Origin: Dryocola clanedunensis_A
GTDB taxonomy: Bacteria > Pseudomonadota > Gammaproteobacteria > Enterobacterales > Enterobacteriaceae
Assembly: GCA_038405435.1 (NCBI GenBank)
Contig: JBBYHZ010000013.1
Reading direction: 5' to 3' (one strand)
DNA length: 64,000 nt
The translations under genes were made by a program, and so were the position numbers. Positions 8,131-16,270 of the stretch are shown here, piece after piece. The first letter of the stretch is position 1; each line of letters begins with the position of its first letter. The notes under the pieces are model-generated. The model saw nothing but the letters and a program-made list of their open reading frames with translations, had not been told where the DNA came from and ran no database searches.

Positions 8131-9405
8131 TTGGAATCGTTGTATACCGCCCTGCTCTATCTCATTCAGCCCTTTGTGTGGCTGCGACTTTTGCTCCGTA
8201 GCCGCAAAGCTCCTGCGTATCGTAAACGCTGGGCGGAACGCTATGGCTTTTGTCATGGGAAAGTAGCGCCGGACGGTATCATGCTGCACTCCGTTTCCGT
8301 CGGGGAAACGCTTGCGGCTATTCCGCTGGTCCGCGCCCTGCGCCATCGTTATCCGACGATCCCTATTATCGTTACTACGATGACGCCAACCGGCTCCGAG
8401 CGAGTTCAGTCAGCCTTTGGTAAAAACGTCCATCACGTCTATCTGCCTTACGATCTGCCCGGCTCAATGAACCGTTTCCTCGACACCGTTCGGCCTAAAC
8501 TTGTGATCGTCATGGAAACAGAGCTGTGGCCAAACATGATCGCCGCGCTGCACAAACGCAAAATCCCGCTGGTCATCGCCAACGCTCGCCTGTCCGAACG
8601 CTCGGCTAAAGGCTACAAGAAGCTCGGCAACTTCACGCGCCGCCTGATGAGCCACATCACGCTGATTGCCGCACAGAACGAAGAAGATGCGGGACGATTC
8701 CTGGAGCTGGGCCTTAAACGCTCGCAGCTTACCGTCACCGGCAGCCTGAAATTTGATATCTCCGTGACGCCAGAGCTTGCCGCCCGTGCGATTACCCTGC
8801 GCCGCCAGTGGGCTCCTCGTCGTAAGGTCTGGATTGCAACCAGCACCCATGACGGAGAAGAAAGCATTATTCTCGACGCGCATCGCCAGCTGCTGGCGAA
8901 GTTCCCGGATTTACTGCTGATCCTGGTGCCGCGCCATCCGGAACGCTTTAAGGATGCCAAAGTTCTGGTGCAGAAAGGCGGCTTTAGCTTCACCCTGCGC
9001 AGCAGCGGCGAAATCCCATCCAACAGTACTCAGGTCGTCATTGGTGATTCGATGGGCGAACTGATGCTGCTCTACGGCATTGCCGACCTGGCCTTCGTTG
9101 GCGGCAGCCTGGTTGAACGCGGCGGCCATAATCCGCTGGAGCCAGCGGCTCACGCTATTCCGGTGCTGATGGGCCCGCACATCTTCAACTTCAAAGATAT
9201 CTGCGCCAGGCTTCAGCAGGCGGACGGGCTAATCACCGTCACCGACGCTGAATCGCTGGTCAGCGAAATCACCACCCTGCTGACGGATGAAGACTATCGT
9301 CTTTACTATGGCCGTCACGCCGTGGAAGTTCTGCATCAGAACCAGGGCGCACTCCAGCGTTTGCTACAGTTACTGCAACCTTATCTGCCCCAGCGGAGCC
9401 ACTAA
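8131..9405 (+). CDS. waaA: Kdo transferase WaaA (KdtA)
   Basis: Adds two Kdo residues to lipid IVA at the inner face of the inner membrane, the first step of core assembly. 424 residues, against 425 in E. coli. A membrane anchor (LYTALLYLIQPFVWLRLLL) is followed by the GT30 N-terminal domain (MLHSVSVGETLAAIPLVRAL, with the catalytic Glu) and a C-terminal donor domain (FVGGSLVERGGHNPLEPAAH). The reading frame is open from a TTG at 8098, but the E. coli protein aligns from TTG 8131 (L-E-S-L-Y-T-A-L against M-E-L-L-Y-T-A-L), so a TTG start at 8131 is chosen. The waaA stop overlaps the waaE start by one base. Confidence 0.92.
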   Translation: MESLYTALLYLIQPFVWLRLLLRSRKAPAYRKRWAERYGFCHGKVAPDGIMLHSVSVGETLAAIPLVRALRHRYPTIPIIVTTMTPTGSERVQSAFGKNVHHVYLPYDLPGSMNRFLDTVRPKLVIVMETELWPNMIAALHKRKIPLVIANARLSERSAKGYKKLGNFTRRLMSHITLIAAQNEEDAGRFLELGLKRSQLTVTGSLKFDISVTPELAARAITLRRQWAPRRKVWIATSTHDGEESIILDAHRQLLAKFPDLLLILVPRHPERFKDAKVLVQKGGFSFTLRSSGEIPSNSTQVVIGDSMGELMLLYGIADLAFVGGSLVERGGHNPLEPAAHAIPVLMGPHIFNFKDICARLQQADGLITVTDAESLVSEITTLLTDEDYRLYYGRHAVEVLHQNQGALQRLLQLLQPYLPQRSH

Positions 9406-10181
9406 TGCCCAACCGTTTATCCGTGGTGATGATTGCCAAAAACGCGGCGGACATCCTGCCGGATTGTCTGGCCTCGGTTGCCTGGGCGGATGAAGTGGTG
9501 CTGCTCGACTCGGGCAGTACCGATGCTACCGTTACCATCGCGCAGCAGGCCGGCGTGAAGGTCTTCACTGATGAGAACTGGCAGGGGTTTGGCAAGCAGC
9601 GCCAGCGCGCGCAGAGCTATGCTACCGGCGATTACGTTTTGATGATCGATACCGACGAGCGCGTTTCCACGGAGCTGGCCGCATCGGTTAAAGCAGTACT
9701 CGCTAATCCACAGCCAGATACCGTCTACAGCATTGCCCGCCGCAACCTGTTCCTTGGCCGCTTTATGCGGCACAGCGGCTGGTACCCGGATCGCGTAACG
9801 CGTCTCTATGCACGCAACAGCTATCGCTATAATGACAACCTTGTGCATGAGTCACTTGATGCCCCAGGGGCGAAGGTTATCCAACTCAACGGAGACCTGT
9901 TGCACTTAACCTGCCGGGACTTCTCAGGCTTCCAGCGCAAGCAGCTGAGCTACGCGACGGCCTGGGCGCAGGAGCGGCATCTTCGCGGCAAAAAAGTTTC
10001 GCTGGCGGGTATTTTCGGCCACACTTTTGGAGCCTTCTGCAAAACACTGCTGCTGCGCGCGGGCTTTCTGGACGGTAAACAAGGCTGGCTATTGGCGGTC
10101 GTTAACGCACAGTACACCTTCAACAAGTACACTGAACTCTGGGCCTTAAACCACGGTTACACGGAAAGAGAGCAGCTATGA
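9405..10181 (+). CDS. waaE: Inner-core beta-1,4-glucosyltransferase WaaE
   Basis: A 258-residue GT2 enzyme that puts glucose on HepI of the inner core in Klebsiella, Serratia and relatives; it is absent from E. coli K-12, where waaA is directly followed by coaD. The sequence shows LSVVMIAKNAADILPDCLASV, the LLDSGSTDATV nucleotide motif, MIDTDERV with the D-x-D, and YNDNLVHESL further on. Position between waaA and coaD is the diagnostic one for waaE. It overlaps coaD by 4 bases (ATGA). Confidence 0.92.
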   Translation: MPNRLSVVMIAKNAADILPDCLASVAWADEVVLLDSGSTDATVTIAQQAGVKVFTDENWQGFGKQRQRAQSYATGDYVLMIDTDERVSTELAASVKAVLANPQPDTVYSIARRNLFLGRFMRHSGWYPDRVTRLYARNSYRYNDNLVHESLDAPGAKVIQLNGDLLHLTCRDFSGFQRKQLSYATAWAQERHLRGKKVSLAGIFGHTFGAFCKTLLLRAGFLDGKQGWLLAVVNAQYTFNKYTELWALNHGYTEREQL

Positions 10182-10660
10182 GCACCCGAGCGATTTACCC
10201 CGGTACTTTTGATCCGATCACCAACGGCCATCTGGATATCGTGACGCGCGGCGCCATGATGTTCGATACCGTTATTCTGGCCATCGCCAATAGCCCGCAT
10301 AAGAAAACCATGTTCTCTCTGGACGAGCGAGTGGCGCTGGCAGAAGAGGTAACGGCACATCTGCCGAACGTAGAAGTGGTGGGATTCAGCGATCTGATGG
10401 CTAACTTTGCAAAAGCGCAGCAGGCGAATGTGCTGGTGCGCGGCCTGCGTACGGCGGCAGATTTCGAATATGAAATGCAGCTTGCGCATATGAACCGCCA
10501 CCTGATGCCGGAGCTGGAAAGCGTGTTTCTGATGCCGTCGAAAGAGTGGTCTTTCGTCTCCTCCTCGTTAGTGAAGGAAGTCGCGCGCCACCACGGCGAC
10601 GTCGAGCATTTTCTGCCGCAAAAAGTTTGTCAGGCCCTGCTCGAAAAGCTCAACGCTTAA
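10178..10660 (+). CDS. coaD: Phosphopantetheine adenylyltransferase CoaD
   Basis: Adenylates 4'-phosphopantetheine to dephospho-CoA, the penultimate step of CoA synthesis. 160 residues, one more than E. coli. The nucleotidyltransferase T/HxGH motif is in YPGTFDPITNGHLDIV, and the second signature is in SSSLVKEVARHHGDVEHF. It ends the LPS operon and its stop overlaps that of convergent mutM by 4 bases. Confidence 0.97.
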   Translation: MSTRAIYPGTFDPITNGHLDIVTRGAMMFDTVILAIANSPHKKTMFSLDERVALAEEVTAHLPNVEVVGFSDLMANFAKAQQANVLVRGLRTAADFEYEMQLAHMNRHLMPELESVFLMPSKEWSFVSSSLVKEVARHHGDVEHFLPQKVCQALLEKLNA

Positions 10661-11466
10661 CGCTGGCACTTTCGGCAATAAAACGTGCTGCGCTGGGCGT
10701 GCTTACCGGCAACGATCGGCGCACCGCACACCCGGCACGGTTCCCCTTCACGGCCATAAACCTGTAGCTCCTGAGCGAAGTAGCCCGGCTTCCCGTCCGA
10801 CTGCAAAAAGTCTTTCAGCGTTGTGCCGCCCTGCTCAATCGATCGAATCAGTACCGCTTTGATCACTTTTACCAGCAGCGCATATTCCGCACTGGAAAGC
10901 GAATTCGCGGCGCGATCGGGATGGATCCCAGCGGCGAACAAAGATTCACTCGCATAGATATTCCCCACCCCCACTACCAGCTTGTTATCCATCAGCCATG
11001 GCTTGATAGCGATCTTCTTTTTCGCGGACTTTTCACGCAGGTAGCTGGCGTTAAATTCTTCGCTGAGCGGCTCCGGTCCCAGATGTGCCAGCACGTTGCT
11101 GCCCTCCAGCTCTTTAGCCCATAGCCAGGCACCAAAGCGGCGCGGGTCCGTATAGCGCAGCACTTTGCCGTTGCTCATCACCAGATCGACGTGGTCATGC
11201 TTCTGAGGCGGCGTTTCTTCGCTGAGTATCCGTAAACTGCCCGACATTCCCAGGTGGATAATTATCCAGCCGTCAGGGAGTTCCAGCAGCAGGTATTTGG
11301 CACGGCGCTGCACGCTGAGCACCGGCTTGTCGCTCAGGGCATGGATTTCGTCAGAAACCGGCCAGCGCAAACGGCCGTTACGAACAATAGCGTGCAGAAT
11401 AGTTTCACCGACCAGATGCGGTTCAATGCCGCGGCGGCTGGTTTCTACTTCAGGTAACTCTGGCAT
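10657..11466 (-). CDS. mutM: Formamidopyrimidine-DNA glycosylase MutM (Fpg)
   Basis: Removes 8-oxoguanine and ring-opened purines and nicks the abasic site. 269 residues, as in E. coli. The N-terminal PELPEVETSRRGI carries catalytic Pro2 and Glu3; Lys57 lies in the RRAKYLLLEL segment; the helix-two-turn-helix holds VGVGNIYASESLF; and the C-terminal C-x2-C-x16-C-x2-C zinc finger ends the protein. It lies downstream of rpmB-rpmG with a terminator between, so it is likely read partly from the rpmB promoter and partly on its own. Confidence 0.97.
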   Translation of the reverse strand: MPELPEVETSRRGIEPHLVGETILHAIVRNGRLRWPVSDEIHALSDKPVLSVQRRAKYLLLELPDGWIIIHLGMSGSLRILSEETPPQKHDHVDLVMSNGKVLRYTDPRRFGAWLWAKELEGSNVLAHLGPEPLSEEFNASYLREKSAKKKIAIKPWLMDNKLVVGVGNIYASESLFAAGIHPDRAANSLSSAEYALLVKVIKAVLIRSIEQGGTTLKDFLQSDGKPGYFAQELQVYGREGEPCRVCGAPIVAGKHAQRSTFYCRKCQR

Positions 11467-11490
11467 TTCTCCTCCGGGCAGGCTTAAAAC

Positions 11491-11519
11491 AAAAAAACCC
11501 CGCCGAAGCGAGGTTTTTC
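11491..11519 (-). terminator. Intrinsic terminator of rpmB-rpmG
   Basis: On the minus strand AAACCTCGC, loop TTCG, GCGGGGTTT, then a run of T (A 11491-11497 on the plus strand). It lies 17 bases after the rpmG stop and upstream of mutM, so it would limit read-through from the ribosomal genes into mutM. Confidence 0.85.
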
Positions 11520-11535
11520 ATCAAAGTCACTGAAA

Positions 11536-11703
11536 TTATTTAATTTTAGCTTCTTTGTACAGTACGTGTTGACGGACAACTGGATCGAATTTTTTCAGTT
11601 CCAGTTTTTCCGGCTTAGTACGCTTGTTCTTCGTGGTGGTATAGAAGTGACCAGTACCAGCAGAAGAAACCAGCTTGATCTTCTCGCGAACACCTTTAGC
11701 CAT
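11536..11703 (-). CDS. rpmG: 50S ribosomal protein L33
   Basis: A 55-residue protein that begins [20 protein letters not shown] and ends with YKEAKIK. It is the form of L33 without cysteines (zinc-independent), as in E. coli. 13 bases separate it from rpmB upstream, and the two form an operon under the promoter at 12098-12126. Confidence 0.97.
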
Positions 11704-11716
11704 GACTTAGTTCCTC

Positions 11717-11953
11717 TTAGTACTTCTCGCCACGGGTACGAAGATCGGCCAGAACCGTTTCGATACCCTTCTTATCAATTACACGCATACCTTTAGCAGA
11801 TACACGCAGTGTGACAAAACGCTTCTCGCTCTCAACCCAGAAACGGTGAGAGTGCAGGTTCGGCAGGAAACGGCGTTTGGTCGCGTTCATTGCGTGGGAA
11901 CGGTTATTACCGGTCACCGGACGCTTGCCAGTAACTTGGCAGACTCGGGACAT
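11717..11953 (-). CDS. rpmB: 50S ribosomal protein L28
   Basis: A 78-residue ribosomal protein, same length as E. coli, starting SRVCQVTGKRPVTGNNRSHA and ending ADLRTRGEKY. First gene of rpmB-rpmG. The 138-base leader between promoter and start contains a hairpin, with GGTTCA and TGAACC around a 3-base loop (12036-12050) inside a longer imperfect stem; a role in feedback control is possible but not shown. Confidence 0.97.
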   Translation of the reverse strand: MSRVCQVTGKRPVTGNNRSHAMNATKRRFLPNLHSHRFWVESEKRFVTLRVSAKGMRVIDKKGIETVLADLRTRGEKY

Positions 11954-12097
11954 GTCTATTCTCCAAAAATCAAATTAGCTCGAGCTTCGTATAGGGTTAT
12001 GGCGCCTCGTCAGGCTGCAAGCCTGGTCCCTGGCGGTTCAATGTGAACCACAGTGCCAGGCGCATAATGCCAAACCCGAGATTCTCAAAGGTGGCGT

Positions 12098-12126
12098 AGT
12101 ATACGCTGCATAACGCATGTGCTCAA
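12098..12126 (-). promoter_or_regulatory. Sigma-70 promoter of rpmB-rpmG
   Basis: On the minus strand -35 TTGAGC (12126-12121), a 17-base spacer and -10 TATACT (12103-12098). Start of transcription would be near 12091, about 138 bases before rpmB. Confidence 0.75.
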
Positions 12127-12168
12127 GTCCCGAACAGACAAAGATCCCCAAGGATCGCGCAATTCGGC

Positions 12169-12846
12169 CTAAATCCACCCACGTTCTGCAAAAGAAACGT
12201 ACTCTCCGCGACCGATAACCAGATGGTCAAGCACGCGAATTTCCATAAAAAGGCAGGCACTCACGATACGCTCGGTAATCGCCCGGTCAGCTTTACTGGG
12301 TTCGGCCCTGCCCGACGGGTGATTATGCGCAAGAATGACCGCCGCTGCATTAGATTTCATTGCTTCACGGACAATTTCTCTCGGATGAACCTCAACATGG
12401 TTCAGGGTTCCGGAAAACATGGGGGTGCATTTGATAATGCGATGCTGGTTATCAAGAAAGATAACCATGAAGATCTCACGCTCTTCGGTCGTCAGCTGGC
12501 TTTGAATAAATTCCCGCACGGCATCCGGATTTTTGAGCGTCAGCTCTTCCACACCGCGAGAGATGTAATAACGCCTGGCGAGCTCAGCCACAGCATTCAG
12601 CTGCGTATATTTTGCCTTGCCGATGCCTTTAATCTCTTTAAATTGTGAATAGTCGGCAGACAATAAACGACTTAGCGAGCCGAACTTGTCTATCAACAGT
12701 TTCGCCAGCGTCAGCACGTTCATTTCCCTTGATCCTGTCCTTAAGAAGAGCGCCAGCAGTTCAATATCGGTGAGAGAACCCACGCCGAACTCAAGCAGCT
12801 TTTCTCTTGGTAAGCTTTTATTATTGCTGCTAATTATGGCTTCCAT
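12169..12846 (-). CDS. radC: RadC family JAB/MPN domain protein
   Basis: 225 residues against 222 in E. coli. The N-terminal half has helix-hairpin-helix-like segments (TDIELLALFLRTG, IKGIGKAKYTQL). The C-terminal half is the JAB/MPN metal site, HVEVHPREIVREA and LAHNHPSGRAEPSKAD (H-x-H-x7-S-x2-D). The early view that RadC repairs radiation damage is not well supported; its role is unsettled. Start ATG 12846 has a strong GGAGG ribosome site five bases upstream; the frame is open further up but without such a site. Divergent from coaBC. Confidence 0.93.
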   Translation of the reverse strand: MEAIISSNNKSLPREKLLEFGVGSLTDIELLALFLRTGSREMNVLTLAKLLIDKFGSLSRLLSADYSQFKEIKGIGKAKYTQLNAVAELARRYYISRGVEELTLKNPDAVREFIQSQLTTEEREIFMVIFLDNQHRIIKCTPMFSGTLNHVEVHPREIVREAMKSNAAAVILAHNHPSGRAEPSKADRAITERIVSACLFMEIRVLDHLVIGRGEYVSFAERGWI

Positions 12847-13010
12847 CAGACCCTCCATTCCCTTGTGCCGCCCATTCTGCCCCACTCTTTCGCAACCTGC
12901 GACTGAGAGATATCCACGCTGCGGCGCGCCTCGCAAACTGCAAAAAGTCCTTCTCTGAGGAGTGTGATAAAATAGACGCAAGATTAAGACTTCCGAATGG
13001 GAAAATCATG

Positions 13011-14222
13011 ATGGGGCTTTCCGGCAAAAAAATTGTTCTGTGTGTGAGCGGCGGCATCGCAGCTTATAAAACGCCTGAACTGGTACGTCGCCTGCGCGAT
13101 CGTGGAGCAGACGTACGCGTGGCGATGACCGAGGCGGCAAAAGCCTTCATTACGCCATTGAGCCTGCAGGCCGTATCTGGTTACCCGGTGTCGGACAGCC
13201 TGCTCGACCCCGCAGCAGAAGCCGCAATGGGGCATATTGAGCTGGGAAAATGGGCTGATTTAGTGATACTTGCCCCCGCCACCGCCGATCTCATCGCGCG
13301 GGTGGCGGCGGGGATGGCCAACGATCTGGTCAGTACGATTTGCCTTGCCACATCTTCTCCGGTTGCGGTTGTTCCCGCCATGAACCAGCAGATGTATCGC
13401 GCGGCGGCAACCCAGCATAATCTTGATGTCCTGTCCTCTCGTGGCCTGCTGATGTGGGGCCCGGACAGCGGCAGTCAGGCCTGTGGCGACGTTGGGCCTG
13501 GCCGCATGCTTGACCCGTTAGCCATCGTGGAAATGGCCTTGCAGCATTTTAGCGTCGTCAAAGATCTGCAACATCTTAACGTCATGATTACCGCCGGGCC
13601 GACGCGCGAACGCCTTGACCCGGTACGCTACATCACCAACGACAGCTCCGGGAAAATGGGTTATGCCATTGCCGAAGCGGCAGCAGCTCGCGGTGCGAGC
13701 GTCACGCTGGTTTCTGGCCCGGTCTCTTTACCCACCCCGCCGTGGGTAAAACGTATTGATGTGACCTCCGCGCTCGAGATGGAAGCTGCCGTTGGGCAAA
13801 ATGTGGCAGGCCAGCATATTTTTATCGGCTGTGCGGCCGTGGCAGATTACCGGGCAGCAAGCGTCGCTGATGAAAAAATCAAAAAGCAAGGCGATGAAAT
13901 CACACTAAAAATGGTGAAAAACCCGGATATTGTCGCCGGGGTCGCCGCACTTTCGGTCAACAGACCCTACGTCGTTGGGTTTGCCGCCGAAACAACTAAT
14001 GTGGAAGAATACGCCCGGCAAAAGCGTATCAAAAAGAACCTTGACCTGATTTGTGCAAACGACGTTTCACATGCAGGGCAGGGTTTTAATAGCGATAACA
14101 ACGCATTGCACCTTTTCTGGCAGGAAGGAGACAAAGTCTTACCGCTCGAGCGTAAGTCACTCCTTGGCCATCTCTTATTGGATGAGATCGTTACCCGTTA
14201 TGATGAAAAAAATCGACGTTAA
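13011..14222 (+). CDS. coaBC: Bifunctional phosphopantothenoylcysteine decarboxylase / phosphopantothenate-cysteine ligase CoaBC
   Basis: Joins cysteine to phosphopantothenate (CoaB, C-terminal, CTP) and decarboxylates the product (CoaC, N-terminal, FMN). 403 residues. The CoaC domain shows KIVLCVSGGIAAYKTPEL, the catalytic His in GHIELGKWAD and the PAMNQQM clamp motif. The CoaB domain begins at about residue 190 with ITAGPTRERLDPVRYI and keeps the KXKK stretch (EKIKKQG) and AAVADYR. E. coli has S-N-H-S-S-G-K-M-G where this protein has T-N-D-S-S-G-K-M-G; the asparagine is kept. ATG 13008 is an alternative start. It overlaps dut by 23 bases. Confidence 0.96.
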   Translation: MGLSGKKIVLCVSGGIAAYKTPELVRRLRDRGADVRVAMTEAAKAFITPLSLQAVSGYPVSDSLLDPAAEAAMGHIELGKWADLVILAPATADLIARVAAGMANDLVSTICLATSSPVAVVPAMNQQMYRAAATQHNLDVLSSRGLLMWGPDSGSQACGDVGPGRMLDPLAIVEMALQHFSVVKDLQHLNVMITAGPTRERLDPVRYITNDSSGKMGYAIAEAAAARGASVTLVSGPVSLPTPPWVKRIDVTSALEMEAAVGQNVAGQHIFIGCAAVADYRAASVADEKIKKQGDEITLKMVKNPDIVAGVAALSVNRPYVVGFAAETTNVEEYARQKRIKKNLDLICANDVSHAGQGFNSDNNALHLFWQEGDKVLPLERKSLLGHLLLDEIVTRYDEKNRR

Positions 14223-14658
14223 GATTCTGGACCCGCGTGTAGGCCAGCAATTCCCGCTACCGACCTATGCCACCTCTGGCTCCGCTGGCCTCGACCTGCG
14301 TGCTTGCCTGGACGACGCCGTTGAACTTGCGCCTGGTGTCACCACCCTGGTGCCAACGGGTCTGGCGATTCATATCGGCGATCCCGGCCTTGCCGCCGTT
14401 ATTCTGCCGCGCTCTGGCCTGGGTCATAAACATGGCGTCGTGCTGGGTAACCTGGTCGGGCTGATAGATTCTGATTATCAGGGCCAGCTTATGGTATCCG
14501 TCTGGAATCGCGGGCAAGATAGCTTCACGATCCAACCAGGCGAGCGCATTGCTCAGATGGTGTTTGTGCCTGTTGTGCAGGCCGAATTTAATCTGGTCGA
14601 AGATTTTGATGCAAGCGTACGCGGTGAAGGCGGTTTTGGTCACTCCGGTCGTCAGTAA
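14200..14658 (+). CDS. dut: dUTP diphosphatase Dut
   Basis: Hydrolyses dUTP to dUMP, keeping uracil out of DNA and feeding dTMP synthesis. 152 residues, as in E. coli. The trimeric dUTPase motifs are in order: SAGLDLRAC, PRSGLGHKHG, GLIDSDYQGQL, ERIAQMVFVP and the mobile C-terminal arm RGEGGFGHSGRQ. It begins inside the end of coaBC with two consecutive ATG codons (14200 and 14203). Confidence 0.98.
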   Translation: MMKKIDVKILDPRVGQQFPLPTYATSGSAGLDLRACLDDAVELAPGVTTLVPTGLAIHIGDPGLAAVILPRSGLGHKHGVVLGNLVGLIDSDYQGQLMVSVWNRGQDSFTIQPGERIAQMVFVPVVQAEFNLVEDFDASVRGEGGFGHSGRQ

Positions 14659-14781
14659 GCTCACTTTATAAACGTAACCACATAGCGTTCATAACGTTAA
14701 AACAGACCGCAGGCGGCATGCCTGCGGGCGCCGTGTGGCTGCTTGCCTGGCAAGTGCTTTATTTCAGGGGTATTTTAGAAC

Positions 14782-15378
14782 ATGGCAGAAAAACAGACAG
14801 CGAAACGGAACCGTCGCGAAGAAATACTTCAGTCGCTGGCCCAGATGCTTGAATCCAGCGATGGAAGCCAGCGCATTACCACCGCAAAGCTTGCAGCCAC
14901 CGTGGGCGTTTCTGAAGCGGCACTCTATCGTCATTTTCCCAGCAAAACGAAAATGTTCGACAGCCTTATCGAATTTATAGAAGACAGCCTGATCACCCGC
15001 ATCAATCTCATTCTCAAAGACGAGAAAGACACTTTTGCTCGTCTGCGGCTGATGGTATTGCTGATTCTGGGTTTTGGGGAAAAGAATCCGGGGCTGACCC
15101 GCATTCTGACCGGACACGCGCTGATGTTTGAACAGGATAAGCTGCAGGGGCGCATCAATCAGCTGTTTGAGCGCATTGAGGTCCAGCTGCGTCAGGTCAT
15201 GCGTGAGAAGAAAATGCGCGATGGGGAAGGCTTCAGTACCGATGAGGCGCTGCTTGCCAGCCAGCTGCTGGCTTTCTGCGAAGGCATGCTTTCTCGCTTC
15301 GTGCGGAGCGAATTCCGCTATTCGCCTACGGATGATTTTGATACCCGCTGGCCGCTTATTGCCGCACAGCTTCGCTGA
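14782..15378 (+). CDS. slmA: Nucleoid occlusion factor SlmA
   Basis: A TetR-family DNA-binding protein, 198 residues as in E. coli. Bound to its sites over most of the chromosome except Ter, it blocks FtsZ ring assembly over the nucleoid. The HTH is at about residues 28-53 (ITTAKLAATVGVSEAALYRHF); the rest is helical dimer domain. 123 bases follow dut, so it may have its own promoter. A terminator follows immediately after the stop. Confidence 0.96.
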   Translation: MAEKQTAKRNRREEILQSLAQMLESSDGSQRITTAKLAATVGVSEAALYRHFPSKTKMFDSLIEFIEDSLITRINLILKDEKDTFARLRLMVLLILGFGEKNPGLTRILTGHALMFEQDKLQGRINQLFERIEVQLRQVMREKKMRDGEGFSTDEALLASQLLAFCEGMLSRFVRSEFRYSPTDDFDTRWPLIAAQLR

Positions 15379-15381
15379 AAA

Positions 15382-15403
15382 AAGGGCCTGTTTTCAGGCC
15401 CTT
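15382..15403 (+). terminator. Intrinsic terminator after slmA
   Basis: AAGGGCCTG, TTTT, CAGGCCCTT: a 9-bp perfect stem starting 4 bases after the slmA stop. The same 22-base hairpin recurs at 15544-15565 next to pyrE. There is no long T run on the plus strand here; an A-rich stretch (15377-15383) would supply it on the minus strand. Confidence 0.7.
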
Positions 15404-15565
15404 CAGACTGATGACAAACCTAAACCGAATGGAATTCGAAAAGATCTCACCGAATAAATAACAAGGAAAATCAATTCATTGATTTTCGGCTGCCAACCAC
15501 AAAGAAGGAAAAACCACGCTTTTTCCTTCTTTGTCAGCAATCTAAGGGCCTGTTTTCAGGCCCTT
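15382..15565. repeat. Composite inverted-repeat element between slmA and pyrE
   Basis: Two identical 22-base hairpins (15382-15403 and 15544-15565) bound this 184-base stretch. The flanking 15 bases on the inner sides are inverted copies of each other at 12 of 15 positions (about 15404-15419 against 15529-15543). Inside are two further perfect palindromes: 10-bp arms at 15466-15475 and 15478-15487, and 15-bp arms at 15499-15513 and 15520-15534 around a 6-base loop. No protein frame of note. The layout recalls a miniature inverted-repeat element or a duplicated terminator with inserted hairpins. Confidence 0.6.
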
Positions 15566-15569
15566 TTTA
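15544..15569 (-). terminator. Intrinsic terminator, pyrE side (bidirectional)
   Basis: Same 9-bp stem as the slmA terminator, starting 4 bases after the pyrE stop. On the plus strand it is followed by a T run (15564-15568), so it would also stop transcription coming from slmA. Confidence 0.75.
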
Positions 15570-16211
15570 CTACACGCCGTATTGCGTCCGGTATTCCTTC
15601 ACGGCCTTCAGGCTTTCCGCCATCTCCGGCTTCTCTTCCAGGTAAGCAATCAGATCTTTAAGCGTGATGATCGAGATCACCTGACACTGATAATCGCGTT
15701 CCACTTCCTGAATAGCAGATATTTCTCCGCGTCCACGCTCCTGGCGGTCCAGAGAAATCAGCACGCCGGCCAGTGTCGCATCGTTTGCCGCAATAATTTC
15801 CATAGACTCACGAATTGCCGTGCCTGCCGTAATAACGTCATCCACCAGCATAACGCGGCCTTCTAAAGCGCTTCCTACCAGATTACCGCCTTCGCCATGA
15901 TCTTTGGCTTCTTTACGGTTAAAGCAGTAAGGCACATCGCGTTCGTGATGTTCCGCCAGCGCCACCGCCGTTGTAGTGGCGATAGGGATCCCTTTGTAAG
16001 CAGGCCCAAACAGCAAATCAAACTCAATGCCGGAATCCATCAGCGCGGCGGCATAAAAGCGGCCGAGCAGTGCCAGATCGCGCCCGGTATTGAACAGCCC
16101 GGCGTTGAAGAAATAGGGACTGGTACGTCCGGATTTCAGCGTAAACTCGCCAAACTTAAGTACCTGCTTGCTAAGCGCAAACTCAATAAACTGGCGCTGA
16201 TACGGTTTCAT
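15570..16211 (-). CDS. pyrE: Orotate phosphoribosyltransferase PyrE
   Basis: Converts orotate and PRPP to orotidine 5'-phosphate in pyrimidine synthesis. 213 residues, as in E. coli. The type I PRTase PRPP-binding motif is RVMLVDDVITAGTAIRES; the mobile catalytic loop is NRKEAKDHGEGG. ATG 16211 is preceded by AGGAG; the frame continues upstream but through the attenuator. Expressed from the rph promoter through the attenuator at 16239-16265. Confidence 0.97.
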   Translation of the reverse strand: MKPYQRQFIEFALSKQVLKFGEFTLKSGRTSPYFFNAGLFNTGRDLALLGRFYAAALMDSGIEFDLLFGPAYKGIPIATTTAVALAEHHERDVPYCFNRKEAKDHGEGGNLVGSALEGRVMLVDDVITAGTAIRESMEIIAANDATLAGVLISLDRQERGRGEISAIQEVERDYQCQVISIITLKDLIAYLEEKPEMAESLKAVKEYRTQYGV

Positions 16212-16238
16212 GGATTCGCTCCTGTAATGTACGGACAT

Positions 16239-16265
16239 AAAAAAGGCGACTGCTAAAGTCGCCTT
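16239..16265 (-). promoter_or_regulatory. pyrE attenuator (UTP-sensitive intrinsic terminator)
   Basis: On the minus strand AAGGCGAC, a 7-base loop, GTCGCCTT, then six T, placed between the rph stop and the pyrE start exactly as in E. coli. There, coupling of rph translation to transcription through a pyrimidine-rich stretch lets polymerase pass the terminator only when UTP is low. The same logic is inferred here from position and structure. Confidence 0.85.
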
Positions 16266-16270
16266 ATAAA

